35,962 nt of DNA from Nonomuraea typhae (GTDB taxonomy: Bacteria > Actinomycetota > Actinomycetes > Streptosporangiales > Streptosporangiaceae). The translations under genes and the position numbers were made by a program. The notes under the pieces were generated by a model. It did not search any database. It had not been told where the DNA came from and saw only the letters and a list, made by a program, of their open reading frames with translations. Location: positions 1-35,962 of the forward strand of contig NZ_VRLV01000028.1 in assembly GCF_009760925.1 (NCBI RefSeq), given 5' to 3'. Positions 17,431 to 25,675 of this stretch are shown piece after piece (within the stretch, counting starts at the first letter, position 1; every line of letters begins with the position of its first letter).

Positions 17431-18065
17431 GCAGCTCCTCCCGAACCTGAGTCCGGTTGACTTCACAACACGAGCCACAGATGACCCGGCCCCTTGGCTC
17501 GGCCCCCATTACAGGGGCTTCTCAGCTACTACGAACCGGTCCGCCAGCACGCCCCGCGACGGTACTCAATCCCTCACGGTTTCCTCCGCTTGCGACACTC
17601 CCTCTCGCCACCCGCACGGGCGACGGTGTCGGGGCACACCTTCTCCCGCTCCACGCGAAAGCAGCAGATCAGGCTCGCGTCGTCTATATGCCGGACACGG
17701 TCTGGCCAGTCAGCGGGCATCCGCCAGACTCATCCCGGGACACGGTACAAGCCCCGGTTTCGATGTCATCTGATTTAGTTACGACACTTCAGCGACGATT
17801 CGCTTGCGCTCGCCTTCCTGATCCCTACCTGACGCCTTCAACAGCGCCTTTTCCCTCATCGCTCACCACGACGGTCTTCAACCAACGCAGCATGGGGGGT
17901 TTGAAGCCTCCCGCCGCAAGGCGACTCCGAAGGGCCAACCTTCATCTTCCGCGCAGCACCGCATCCAGAAGCTCTACCTACATCAAGCTCCCCTCCACGT
18001 TCGGGACACAACGTACCGCTTCACCACTCGCACGCGTGGTTTGAGCTGGTGTTTCTTCGGGTCGG

Positions 18066-18350
18066 CTAGGCTGCTCGGTGGTACTCGTTGATCGCTCCGC
18101 TGAGCACCTTTCGGCGCTGAATCCGTCCTTCCAGCGGCGCCACAACGTGCTTGTCTTGATTGGGTGGGCGTTGCCGGCGGGACTGGTGCGGTCGATGCTC
18201 GTTGTAGTGCTCGGCGTACTCCTCCAGGACTGATCGCAGATGACGTCCGTTGTAGATGAGCATGCGGTCGGTGCATTCGGCTCGGACGGTGCGTATCCAG
18301 CGTTCGGCATAGCAGTTGGCCCGGGGCGTCCGCGGAGGCGTTCTCATAAC
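18066..18350 (-). pseudogene. rve transposase, C-terminal remnant (intron host IS)
   Basis: The minus strand encodes PRTPRANCYAERWIRTVRAE (with the catalytic glutamate), then MLIYNGRHLRSVLEEYAEHY, HRPHQSRRQRPPNQD and the terminal INEYHRAA before a stop at 18066. It is a clear relative of the transposase at 23815-24876, about 60-70 percent alike in this part. Everything upstream of the last third is gone; the break is at about 18350, next to the right end of another dead IS. Downstream of its stop the IS end is split by the group II intron. Confidence 0.8.
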
Positions 18351-18358
18351 CGTGATTG

Positions 18359-18750
18359 CGCTTGCCGAAAATTACGTCCGTGCAGTTCAAGCGGCATGTG
18401 AGTATTCGTGGAGGATTCCTCCGAGCCGGTCGTGTCGGCGGATGTTCAGGTCGATGATGCGCGCCGGTGCGGTGATCGGGTCCGGGGTGGCGCGTAGTGG
18501 AGCCGCCTGGCCGGGGCTTGATGAGCGCGATGCTCGTTGTAGAACTTCTCGTACTCGCCCAGGGCGTGGCGTAGATGGCGTTCGTTCCAGAGCAGGCAGC
18601 GGTCCAGGAGTTCGCGGCGGCAGGTCTGCACCCACCGTTCCATGATGGAGTTCATGCGCGGCATCCGGATGCCGGTGAGTACGGTCTGGGTACCGGCTTC
18701 GGCGAGGATCTCGTCCATGAGTACGGGAAACTTGGAGCCCGCAGATTAAT
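18359..18750 (-). pseudogene. integrase-core transposase (IS481/IS3-like), C-terminal remnant with frameshift
   Basis: Reading from about 18745 the minus strand gives GSKFPVLMDEILAEAG, TVLTGIRMPRMNSIMERWVQ and CRRELLDRCLLWNERHLRHA, the last third of an integrase-core transposase with its catalytic glutamate in NSIMERW. After EHRAHQA the frame shifts; the other frame then gives PLRATPDPITAPARIIDLNI and ends LHEYSHAA at 18387. The IS end (CGGACGTAATTTTCGGCAAG, minus strand) follows at about 18381-18362. It differs from the rve family at 23815, so at least two IS families are broken here. Confidence 0.7.
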
Positions 18751-18788
18751 AACTCGTAGCTTTCCAGGGCGGGGGTCGTTGATCTGGT

Positions 18789-20350
18789 ATGCGGGTGATG
18801 GAAGGGCACGAGGAAGTGCTGGCCGCGAAGTTCGCAGTGATACTGCCCCATCTGGACGAGCGACAGCGGCGGTTGCTGCTGGGTGCCGAGGCCAGGGTGC
18901 TGGGTCACGGCGGGATCCGGCTGGTGGCCCGGGCGGCCGGGGTCGGCGAGGCAACGGTGTCGCGAGGATGTGCCGAGTTGGAAGCGGGTGAGGACCCGCT
19001 GGGACGAACGCGCCGTAATGGTGGCGGCCGCAGGCGGCTGGTCGACCTCGATAAGGGCCTGCGGCCGGCACTGTTGGCCCTGGTCGAGCCGGACGAGCGC
19101 GGGGATCCGATGTCGCCGTTACGCTGGATGACCAAGTCGACGCGGAAGCTGGCGGAGGAGCTGACCCGGCAGGGGCATCGGGTCTGTCCGGACACAGTCG
19201 CCGGCATTCTGCGGGCGGAGGGCTTCAGCCTGCAGGCCAACGCCAAGACGCTGGAAGGCCGTCAGCATCCTGACCGTGACGCTCAGTTTGTTTACATCAA
19301 CCGGCACTCGACGGCCTACCTGCGTGCCGGGGATCCGGTGATCAGCGTGGACACCAAGAAGAAGGAGTTGGTCGGCCCGTTGCGCGGTCCCGGGCGAGAA
19401 TGGCGGCCGAAGGGAGCGCCGGAGCAGGTCAGGACGCACGATTTCCCGGACAAGCTCCTCGGGAAGGTCATCCCTTACGGGGTCTACGATGTGGCCGCGA
19501 ATACCGGCTGGGTCAATGTCGGCGTCGATCACGACACCGCCGTGTTCGCCGTGGAGTCGATACGCCGCTGGTGGAACGGGGCCGGACGGGTGGCCTATCC
19601 GACAGCGCGGCGGCTGCTCATCACCGCCGATGCCGGTGGCTCCTACGGTCACCGCCGGCGCACCTGGAAGGCTGAACTGGCCGCGTTCGCCGCCGAGACC
19701 GGCTTGGCCGTCACCGTCTGCCACCTGCCGCCCGGCACCTCCAAGTGGAACCGGATCGAGCACCGCCTGTTCAGTCACATCACGATGAACTGGCGGGGCA
19801 GACCGTTGACCAGCCACGAAGTAGTGGTGCAGACCATCGCGGCGACCACCACCCGGACGGGCTTGACCGTTCATGCCGAGCTCGACCCGGGCAGTTACCC
19901 GACTGGCACGCAGATCAGCGACGAACGTTGACGACCCCGCTGATGAGCCGCCACGACTTCCACGGGGAGTGGAACTACACCCTGCACCCCCTCGCACCGC
20001 TCGACACGCCGCATACACCCGACATCGCCGACGTCGGCGAAGACCATCGCGCCGCTGCCTACCATCCTGCGTTGATCGGGATGACACCCGACGCCCTGAC
20101 CTGCCTGACCCCCGAACTGACCAGCGCCTGGAACCAGCAGCTCGAAGCCCGCCGGCATGACCGGCGCGGAGGTGAACGGCGACACGCACTAGGAGGCGGA
20201 GGCGTGGCCAAACTCGAGCTGACCGACCGCATTGTCGCCGGCCTGCTGCATCTGCGCTTCTCCATGCTCTCACCGCTGGTCGGCCAGCTCTTGGGAGTAA
20301 GCCGGATCACCGCTGCCCGAGCGATCAAGCACGTGCTCCCGCTCCTCGAG
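18789..20350 (+). pseudogene. ISAzo13-family transposase, frameshifted and 3'-truncated
   Basis: From ATG 18789 a 380-codon frame runs to TGA at 19929-19931. It reads EVLAAKFAVILPHLDERQRR, GIRLVARAAGVGEATVSRG (HTH), then the ISAzo13 DDE core: VISVDTKKKELVG, YGVYDVAANTGWVNVGVDHD, LLITADAGGSYG, CHLPPGTSKWNRIEHRLFSH. At the TGA the family motif SRHDFHGEWNYTLHP appears in another frame, so one small indel near 19925 ended the protein early. That second frame continues with HPALIGMTPDAL and KLELTDRIVAGLLHLRFSML, which I believe is the C-terminal HTH-like extension of long ISAzo13 proteins (about 550 residues). It is cut at 20350 by the next IS fragment. The 380-residue product retains the catalytic domain and might still be made. 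Confidence 0.8.
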
Positions 20351-20667
20351 CGCCGAGGGCGAACTGCTATGCCGAGCGGTGGATCCGGACGGTACACGCC
20401 GAGTGCACCGATCACATGCTGATCTACGGCGAACGTCACCTGCGCTCGGTACTGAACGAGTATCTCGATCACTACAACGGCCATCGGCCACATCAGGCTC
20501 GTGGGCAGCGGCCACCCGATCACGATGAGCATGTCGTGGTGCCGATGGAAGGCCGGATCGAATGCCAAAGGATACTCGGAGGAGCGATCAACGAATACCG
20601 CCGAGCCGCATAGCCCGGCCGGAAAACCCCAGCTCAAACCATACGCGCGAGTTCTGACGCCCTACAG
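20351..20667 (+). mobile_element. 317-bp right-end fragment of the rve IS
   Basis: This block aligns without gaps to 24614-24930, the last 317 bp of the intact IS, with only scattered base changes. It includes the last 87 codons of the transposase (NCYAERWIRTVHAECTD to INEYRRAA, stop at 20611-20613) and the right terminus, GAGTTCTGACGCCCTACAG, ending at 20667. The left three quarters are missing. Both flanks are sharp: ISAzo13 sequence ends at its left side, and an M4 peptidase coding sequence begins at its right. Confidence 0.85.
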
Positions 20668-21050
20668 GCCATCCTGGCTGCTACGGCCCGCAGATCCCCG
20701 GCGCCGAGGCCCACGCCGCCTCCGGCCCCCTGCGCCACTGGTTCTACCTCCTGGCCGAAGGCAGTCACCCCGGCGGCGGCAATCCGGCCAGCCCGATCTG
20801 CGCCGGCGGCCCCGCCGCGGTGAGCGGCATCGGCATCCAGAAGGCCGGCAAGATCTTCATGGGCGCGCTCAACCACAAAACCCGCTCCTGGCGCTACACC
20901 GGCGCGCGCTCGGCCTCGCTGGCCGCGGCCATCGCGCTGTACGGCCCGCTCGGCCCCGAATGCGCCACCGTCCAAGCCGCCTGGGACGCCGTCAATGTCC
21001 CTTCCCAGCCCGATGAACCCTCCTGCGCACCCCTGCACCCCGGCACCTGA
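20668..21050 (+). pseudogene. M4 (thermolysin-like) metallopeptidase, C-terminal part
   Basis: In the frame ending at TGA 21048-21050 the sequence reads GAEAHAASGPLRHWFYLLAE, then VSGIGIQKAGKIFMGALNHK, YTGARSASLAAAIALYGP and CATVQAAWDAVNVP. These match the helical C-terminal domain of secreted M4 metallopeptidases: the HxxSGxxxHWFYLLAEG segment holds the catalytic-site histidine, and VxGIGxxKAxKIxxxAL and ATVxxAWxAVNV follow. The signal sequence, propeptide and HExxH zinc site would be upstream and are replaced by an IS end at 20667. No start is available, so the gene is dead. Confidence 0.75.
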
Positions 21051-21088
21051 CCCCGCCCCAGGTGCTGAAAAGGGAGACGGAGACAACG

Positions 21089-21364
21089 CCCGATGAACGT
21101 CGAACCCACCCCTGCCCAGGTGGCCCTGCGCGAGCGGGTCGTGCGGTTCGCCCGCGGCCTGGAGACGCAGGCCGCGCAGCACGACCAGAGCACGGTCGTC
21201 GATCGCGGGCCGGCGGGTCTGCGCCGAGTCCGGCGCGCTCGGCCGGCCCATCCCCAGACAGTACGGCGGAGGTGGCCTCGACCCGCTCACCACCATGATC
21301 GCCTTCGAGGCACCCCTCGAACCACCACCGTGATCGGCAGTTCGGCGGGGGATCGGGCGTCCTC
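21089..21364 (+). pseudogene. acyl-CoA dehydrogenase N-terminal fragment, copy 2
   Basis: ATG 21093 begins MNVEPTPAQVALRERVVRFA and continues RGLETQAAQHDQSTVVDR. A 2-bp deletion near 21208, relative to the copy at 939-1214, then shifts the frame. The next frame carries RVCAESGALGRPIPRQYGGG and DPLTTMIAFEAPLEPPP with a stop at 21329-21331. Similarity with copy 1 extends past that stop, through the same chimeric junction, to 21364 and then ends abruptly. A typical family member would be some 300 residues longer. Start of homology is only about 4 bp before the ATG. Confidence 0.6.
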
Positions 21365-21697
21365 ACGCGGCGGTGGGGTCGTCCTCCACGGCGGCGGACG
21401 CGGGCATGGGCCCGACGGCGAATAGCTCCAGTTGCCGAACGCCGGGCGGGACCTCATCGCTCAATCGCAGGCAGCGTTTGCAGGTGACCGGCCCGGAGTC
21501 AGGGTGCGCAGCGCTGGGATCCCAGCCGGCCACGCCGACCATGCAGGCCGGGCCGGGCAGCTGCTCACCGGGGCCAGCCACTTCGTGAGCGTGACGTCGT
21601 GGACGATGCCGGAGGAGCGCACCCGCAGGTGCCGGCCGGGCCCGTAGGCGGCCCGGGTGGAGGCCGCGATCATGGCCAGCGTCGGCCCGGTGTCCAT
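21363..21697 (-). pseudogene. hypothetical protein with a CxxC pair, frameshifted
   Basis: ATG 21697 opens MDTGPTLAMIAASTRAAYGP and runs to HDVTLTKWLAPV. Good coding character then moves to another frame near 21570: GEQLPGPACMVGVAGWD, then GPVTCKRCLRLSDEVPPG, ending at 21363. The spaced cysteines (PACM ... CKRC) suggest a small metal-binding fold. I do not recognise the family. The 3' end meets the end of the acyl-CoA dehydrogenase fragment almost exactly, marking a recombination junction. Confidence 0.4.
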
Positions 21698-21776
21698 CCC
21701 GTTCCTTCCGTCGTCCGACTATCAAGATCGCGCGGGTAGGGGTCGACAGCCCCCGACCGGTGAGCCGTGCCCCGGG

Positions 21777-21911
21777 TCAGTCGGCGCCGGGCTCCTGCAC
21801 GCGATACAGGTACCAGGGGCCGTCGTCGGGCAGGGCCTCGCCGGCTCCGCCGGCCTGCATGGCGTCGATGAGCGCCGCGATGTACTCGTCGAGGTTGCCC
21901 CAACTCCGCAC
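21777..21911 (-). CDS. small hypothetical protein, about 44 residues, possibly 5'-truncated
   Basis: From GTG 21911 the frame reads VRSWGNLDEYIAALIDAMQA, then GEALPDDGPWYLYRVQEPGA and a stop at 21777. Codon bias is strong. The first half resembles the segment LEEYTAALIDALRVGGAS in the broken gene at 34138-34500, so the two belong to one small family. Upstream, on the far side of about 21915, the DNA belongs to a divergent plus-strand frame, so the natural start may be lost. Function unknown. Confidence 0.4.
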   Translation of the reverse strand: MRSWGNLDEYIAALIDAMQAGGAGEALPDDGPWYLYRVQEPGAD

Positions 21912-21942
21912 CCGACATGTCAGCAAACGGTGGGATTTCACC

Positions 21943-22212
21943 ATGCAAGGCAACACCGCGGGGATCCTTGCGGGGTCCACCACATGGACGCCGGGCGGCT
22001 CGCCGGGCACCACGTGGATCAACTATGGCGCATCGATGCTCGGCAACATGGGGCCAGTCGCGGTCGTTCGGCGCGGCGTGAGCGAGTCGGACGCACCGGG
22101 CCACGACCCAGCGGGTGACTGGTATTGCACCTGGTCGAGCGCGACCGGGTTCCGGATCAACACAGACTGGACCACCAGTGCCGCCTTCTACTGGTGGGTG
22201 CATCGCCACTGA
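21943..22212 (+). CDS. hypothetical protein, 89 residues
   Basis: ATG 21943 follows GGTGGGA by 8 nt. The product is rich in Trp, Gly and Thr (TTWTPGGSPGTTWINYGASM, DWYCTWSSATGFRIN, TSAAFYWWVHRH). No signal peptide, so it may be the 3' part of a secreted protein or a small soluble protein. I do not recognise it. It converges with the serine protease gene (55 bp between the stops). Confidence 0.4.
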   Translation: MQGNTAGILAGSTTWTPGGSPGTTWINYGASMLGNMGPVAVVRRGVSESDAPGHDPAGDWYCTWSSATGFRINTDWTTSAAFYWWVHRH

Positions 22213-22266
22213 ACCGACGCCCCCGCGCTCGCAGACTACGAGCACAGGGGCGCCGTACCCAAAGGA

Positions 22267-23433
22267 CTACGGTAGGGCGATACCCGGGTCTGTACGCCGC
22301 CACAGGGCGGGCGTGTTGGCGGGCTCCCAGCCGGGCTGGGAGATGTGGGGTTGCAGGCAGCGATAGGTGCGCCCGCTGTAGGTGACGAGGTCGCCGGCCG
22401 CGTACTGCTTCCCGGCAGACCACTCAGGGGCGTAGGTGTTCGCGGTGTTGTAGGCGTCCTCCACGTCCTTGCCCCAGGCCACGCCGAGCATCATCTTGTC
22501 GCTGGCGTTCACGAGCGCGGCCACGGTCATCTGGTATCCCACCCCGGTGTGCGGGTCGAAGTCGCGCAGCCACGGTGAGCCGCTGTTGACCGGGCAGCGC
22601 ATCGCGAACGCCAGGAACCAGACACGGTCTTCGGCGTTGGGGCCATGGCAGTGCTGCAGATCAGGGGTGGTCGCCTCGCTGGGGAAGCCGAAGGTGTGCT
22701 CGTCGGAGCGGGTGACGTCGTTGAACTTCACCCCTTGGGCACCCACAACCTGCTGGACCTGCCTGCCGTCCGGTGCGGGTGCGACGATCAGGAACCCGGT
22801 GTCGTAGTGGTAGTCTACGCTGGTGGGCTTGCCGTTGCCGTCCTTGAGGATGTACGGGGCGGGGACGAAGGAGGCGACGGCCGGGAACTTGCCGTAGGGC
22901 GGCGGTTCGGGCTGGCCCTCCTTCCAGCCGGGCATGAACATCAGCTGAGTGGTTTTGTTGCCTTTCGGGGTGACCAGCGCGTGCGCGGCGGTGGCCACCA
23001 CGTTCCCCTTGTCGCTCACGACGACGTTCGCGGTGGCAACGAATCCGGCGCCGTCCTCGCCTACGCCGACCAGTCGTCCGACCGTGCCGGCGATCGTGCC
23101 CCCGCCGGTCCACGGTTGCGGGTCGGCCTCCCATCCGCCGCTGGCGGGCGTTACGCCCGCGGCACTCGGCTGGGCATTGCTTGTGGCCCCGGGGTGCGGG
23201 ACCGGGGCGATCTGCCGGGGCTCACCCAGCGTAGGGGGCGAAAGCGGCGAAACACCGCCCTCAAGGCTGGCCGCCTGCAGAGGCTTGACCGCGGCGAGAC
23301 GCTCCGGGGTCCAGTAGTCCACGATCGCCTGCCCGGGGTCCTTCACCGCGGCGGCGTGGGCCGGCGCGAGCGTGGTCAGAGCTCCGGAGCCGACGATCAG
23401 GGCCGATATCACCGTGGCGGTTAACGTTCTCAC
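22267..23433 (-). CDS. secreted trypsin-like serine protease with CBM5/12 carbohydrate-binding domain
   Basis: 388 residues from GTG 23433, which has AAGGAG 7 nt upstream. A signal peptide (MRTLTATVISALIVGSGALT ... AHAAA, cleavage near residue 28) is followed by a propeptide-like stretch. The S1-type catalytic residues can be placed: His in VVATAAHALV (about 150), Asp in HYDTGFLIV (about 208), Ser in CPVNSGSPWL (about 284, in place of GDSGGP). The last 45 residues (WSAGKQYAAGDLVTYSGRTY, then CLQPHISQPGWEPANTPALW) form a type 3 chitin-binding module. The enzyme probably acts outside the cell, held on chitin or a similar polymer. It is complete and stands alone, the most normal gene in this part. 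Confidence 0.9.
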   Translation of the reverse strand: MRTLTATVISALIVGSGALTTLAPAHAAAVKDPGQAIVDYWTPERLAAVKPLQAASLEGGVSPLSPPTLGEPRQIAPVPHPGATSNAQPSAAGVTPASGGWEADPQPWTGGGTIAGTVGRLVGVGEDGAGFVATANVVVSDKGNVVATAAHALVTPKGNKTTQLMFMPGWKEGQPEPPPYGKFPAVASFVPAPYILKDGNGKPTSVDYHYDTGFLIVAPAPDGRQVQQVVGAQGVKFNDVTRSDEHTFGFPSEATTPDLQHCHGPNAEDRVWFLAFAMRCPVNSGSPWLRDFDPHTGVGYQMTVAALVNASDKMMLGVAWGKDVEDAYNTANTYAPEWSAGKQYAAGDLVTYSGRTYRCLQPHISQPGWEPANTPALWRRTDPGIALP

Positions 23434-23733
23434 TGCTTTTCTCCTTGATCGGGATCGCGCCCAGCCTGGAGGAGGCAGGTGAGTAGAAGATCAACACCTC
23501 GTTGATGCGGGATTGAACAGGGAGTGGTTGACGCGGTCGAGATATGGCAGACCTGGAATGTGGAGCTGGCGCTGAGTGTGGAGCATCCGCTGGCCAAGAC
23601 GGTGCGGGCCAACTTGGAGGCGGCTCGGGGGTTGTGACACAGAATTGGCCTTCTGCGCCACGCCACCTGCCCGGTGATCACCACGGCCTGTGATGCGAGC
23701 GCCCTGGAGTGGTTGACGCCGAACGGCGTGACC
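23434..23733. other. intergenic region with one short open stretch
   Basis: It carries the protease upstream region (RBS at about 23440-23445 on the minus strand). On the plus strand GTG 23524 opens a 37-codon frame (VVDAVEIWQTWNVELALSVE, then HPLAKTVRANLEAARGL) ending at 23637. It has coding character but no recognised domain and is probably the 3' end of a lost gene. No promoter was recognised. Confidence 0.35.
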
Positions 23734-24930
23734 CTGTACCGCGTCAAAATACAGCCACGACATCTCTGAGCTGTGGTTTGACGGGGTCCGTCCCCGTAGG
23801 CAAGATCGCGTCTTGTGCCTGTCCGCCTGCTCTATCTGATCATGCTCCGGGTGTTCAGCTGGCTGATGTTGCTGGGCCGCAGCCAGGCGTCGAAGGACGC
23901 GGAAATCATGGTGCTACGTCACGAGGTGGCGGTGCTGCGGCGCCAAGTTGGACGCCCGCGGCCGGACTGGGCTGATCGGGCCGTTCTCGCGGCGCTGGCC
24001 CAGTGGTTGCCAGCGGTGCTGCGCGCTCATCGGCTGGTCACTCGGGCGACGTTGCTGGCGTGGCATCGCTGTTTGCTGCGTCGGGCCTGGATTTACCCGC
24101 ATAGGCCCGGTCGTCCAGGAACGAGCCGGGAGATTCGTGATCTGATCGTTCGTCTGGCGCGGGAGAACCCGGCGTGGGGTCATCGAAGGGTGCACGGGGA
24201 GTTGGTGCGGCTTGGCGTCCAGGTCAGCGAGGCGACCGTGCGGCGCATCCTGCGCTCGCGCCGCTTCGGACCGGCGCCCCTGCATCTCGACACCTCCTGG
24301 CGGACCTTCTTACGGTCACAAGCCAAAGGACTCCTGGCCTGTGACTTCTTCCATGTTGACACGATCTTTCTGAAGCGCTTGTACGTGTTGTTCGTGATGG
24401 AGGTCCGCACACGACGCGTGCAGGTCCAGGGCGTGACGCGCCACCCGACCGGGGCGTGGACCGCTCAGCAGGCCCGCAACCTCCTGATCGACCTCGGCGA
24501 GCGAGCAGTGTCGTTGCGCTTCCTCATCCGTGATCGGGACGCCAGGTTCACCGCCGTCTTCGATGAGGTGTTCGCCGCCGCAGGGATCACGGTGCTGAAG
24601 ACGCCGCCGCGGACGCCGAGGGCGAACTGCTATGCCGAGCGCTGGATCCGGACGGTGCGCGCTGAGTGCACCGACCGTATGCTGATCTACGGCGAACGTC
24701 ACCTGCGCTCGGTCCTAAGTGAGTATCTCGATCACTACAACGGCCATCGGCCGCATCAGGCTCGTGGGCAGCGGCCACCCGATCACGATGAGCATGTCGT
24801 GGTGCCAATGGCAGGCCGGATCGAATGCCAAAAGATTCTCGCAGGCGCGATCAACGAATACCGCCGAGCCGCATAGCCCGGCCGGAAAACCCCAGCTCAA
24901 ACCATACACGCGAGTTCTGACGCCCTACAG
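23734..24930 (+). mobile_element. intact-looking rve insertion sequence, about 1.2 kb
   Basis: The left terminus reads CTGTACCGCGTCAAAA (from 23734); the right terminus, reversed, reads CTGTAGGGCGTCAGAA (from 24930). This gives an imperfect inverted repeat of about 16 bp. One full-length transposase lies between. No certain target duplication is visible. Its last 317 bp occur again at 20351-20667, and relatives lie at 1713-2884, 18034-18350 and 25676-25935, so the family has been active here several times. Confidence 0.8.
23815..24876 (+). CDS. transposase, DDE integrase-core (rve) type, full length
   Basis: 353 residues from GTG 23815 (VPVRLLYLIMLRVFSWLMLL). After a hydrophobic N-terminus comes the helix LRHEVAVLRRQVGRPRPDWA, an HTH region (RENPAWGHRRVHGELVRLG), and the RNase H-like core. 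The catalytic triad can be seen: Asp in LACDFFHVDT, Asp in LIRDRDARF, Glu in RANCYAERWIRTVRAE. The C-terminus ends INEYRRAA. No stop or frameshift, so it should be functional and could act on the related dead copies in this window. Confidence 0.9.
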   Translation: MPVRLLYLIMLRVFSWLMLLGRSQASKDAEIMVLRHEVAVLRRQVGRPRPDWADRAVLAALAQWLPAVLRAHRLVTRATLLAWHRCLLRRAWIYPHRPGRPGTSREIRDLIVRLARENPAWGHRRVHGELVRLGVQVSEATVRRILRSRRFGPAPLHLDTSWRTFLRSQAKGLLACDFFHVDTIFLKRLYVLFVMEVRTRRVQVQGVTRHPTGAWTAQQARNLLIDLGERAVSLRFLIRDRDARFTAVFDEVFAAAGITVLKTPPRTPRANCYAERWIRTVRAECTDRMLIYGERHLRSVLSEYLDHYNGHRPHQARGQRPPDHDEHVVVPMAGRIECQKILAGAINEYRRAA

Positions 24931-24970
24931 GGCAGAATTCGGCCGTCGTTGACAGGACCTGTATCGGTGG

Positions 24971-25120
24971 ATGCGGGAGCGGCGAGCGGAAGGCTGGAGC
25001 CTGCGGCGGCTGGCAGCACGACTGGATCGGAGCGTTCCTTGGATCCAGGCCCGCTTGGCTGAGGGAGAACAGCACTACATCCGTACGTCGTTGAGCTCGC
25101 CGGCGGGAAAGGGCGAGTGA
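24971..25120 (+). CDS. short HTH-like ORF, 49 residues
   Basis: ATG 24971 begins MRERRAEGWSLRRLAARLDR and continues SVPWIQARLAEGE, which looks like a helix-turn-helix segment with good codon bias. There is a stop (TGA) a few codons upstream and the right end of the IS at 24930, so the natural N-terminus may be missing. It overlaps the 3' end of the convergent gene at 25075. The homologous family was not recognised. Confidence 0.35.
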   Translation: MRERRAEGWSLRRLAARLDRSVPWIQARLAEGEQHYIRTSLSSPAGKGE

Positions 25121-25568
25121 GCTTCCAAGGCCATCGCGAGCGTCGGCCATTGTTCCAGCGTGCGTCCCACCACGGGGTCCGTGGTCTGCAGGAGGGGCAG
25201 GTGCTGGATGGCGTGAGCCACCACGTTGGCCTCCTCGATCCGGTCCGGGGTCGGCGCCGCCGGGTCGGCGCCGCCGGGGCGGCGCCGCGCGCGATGACTA
25301 CGTCATCAAGCAACAGCCGAGTGGCCTCCGGCACGGGGCAAATCGCGTAGGTGAGCACGACCTGATCCAGCTCCCGCCGGTAGCGCCAACTCGTCGAGTG
25401 CACGACTCGACAGGAATCGTCCGGCTGAATCCCGCTGACGCGCCGAGCGGCCGCGTCGGGAGACTCCCCCGGCAAGGGCATCACGGCTGCCCTCCGATAC
25501 GACCACGCACCCTCGTGATCGGCCAGCAGCATCAACACTTCAACCACGACCGGTGCGTGATCGTTCAC
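25075..25568 (-). pseudogene. hypothetical protein, frame broken by a 14-bp tandem duplication
   Basis: GTG 25568 (VNDHAPVVVEVLMLLADHEG) has AGGGGGA just upstream; ATG 25586 is an alternative in the same frame. The frame reads WSYRRAAVMPLPGESPDAAA, HSTSWRYRRELDQVVLTYAI and LLLDDVVIARGAAPAAPT, then loses coding sense. The missing half is in another frame: TPDRIEEANVVAHAIQHLPL, then TTDPVVGRTLEQWPTLAMAL and a stop at 25075. Removing one of two exact 14-bp copies (25251-25278) rejoins both parts into one protein of about 160 residues. I know similar conserved proteins from actinobacteria but no function for them. Confidence 0.6.
25251..25278 (+). repeat. perfect tandem duplication of 14 bp
   Basis: TCGGCGCCGCCGGG occurs twice in direct succession (25251-25264 and 25265-25278) inside the gene at 25075-25568. 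Fourteen is not a multiple of three; deleting one copy restores a continuous reading frame. It is a slippage-type lesion. Confidence 0.85.
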
Positions 25569-25675
25569 ATGTCCCCCTGTCGCCATCAGCGCGCACACCA
25601 GGACTTCGCGCGTGATGTTGACGCGGATGCAGGGATCGACTCAGGAGTCGAAGAGCTTCGCCAGGGCTCGTTCGG

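Larger units (their letters stand above)
16091..18033 (-). mobile_element. group II intron (about 1.94 kb) inserted in an IS end
   Basis: The 5' end reads GTGCGAGTGGTG (minus strand, from 18033), fitting the GUGYG consensus. The 3' end is a domain VI hairpin with CACCCGAC ending at 16091. A canonical 34-nt domain V and an intron-encoded reverse transcriptase lie inside. The region from 17430 to 18033 contains no gene and should hold ribozyme domains I-III and part of IV. The exons, when joined, rebuild an IS end. The reverse transcriptase contains a stop codon, so mobility would need help from another copy; splicing may still be possible. Confidence 0.85.
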
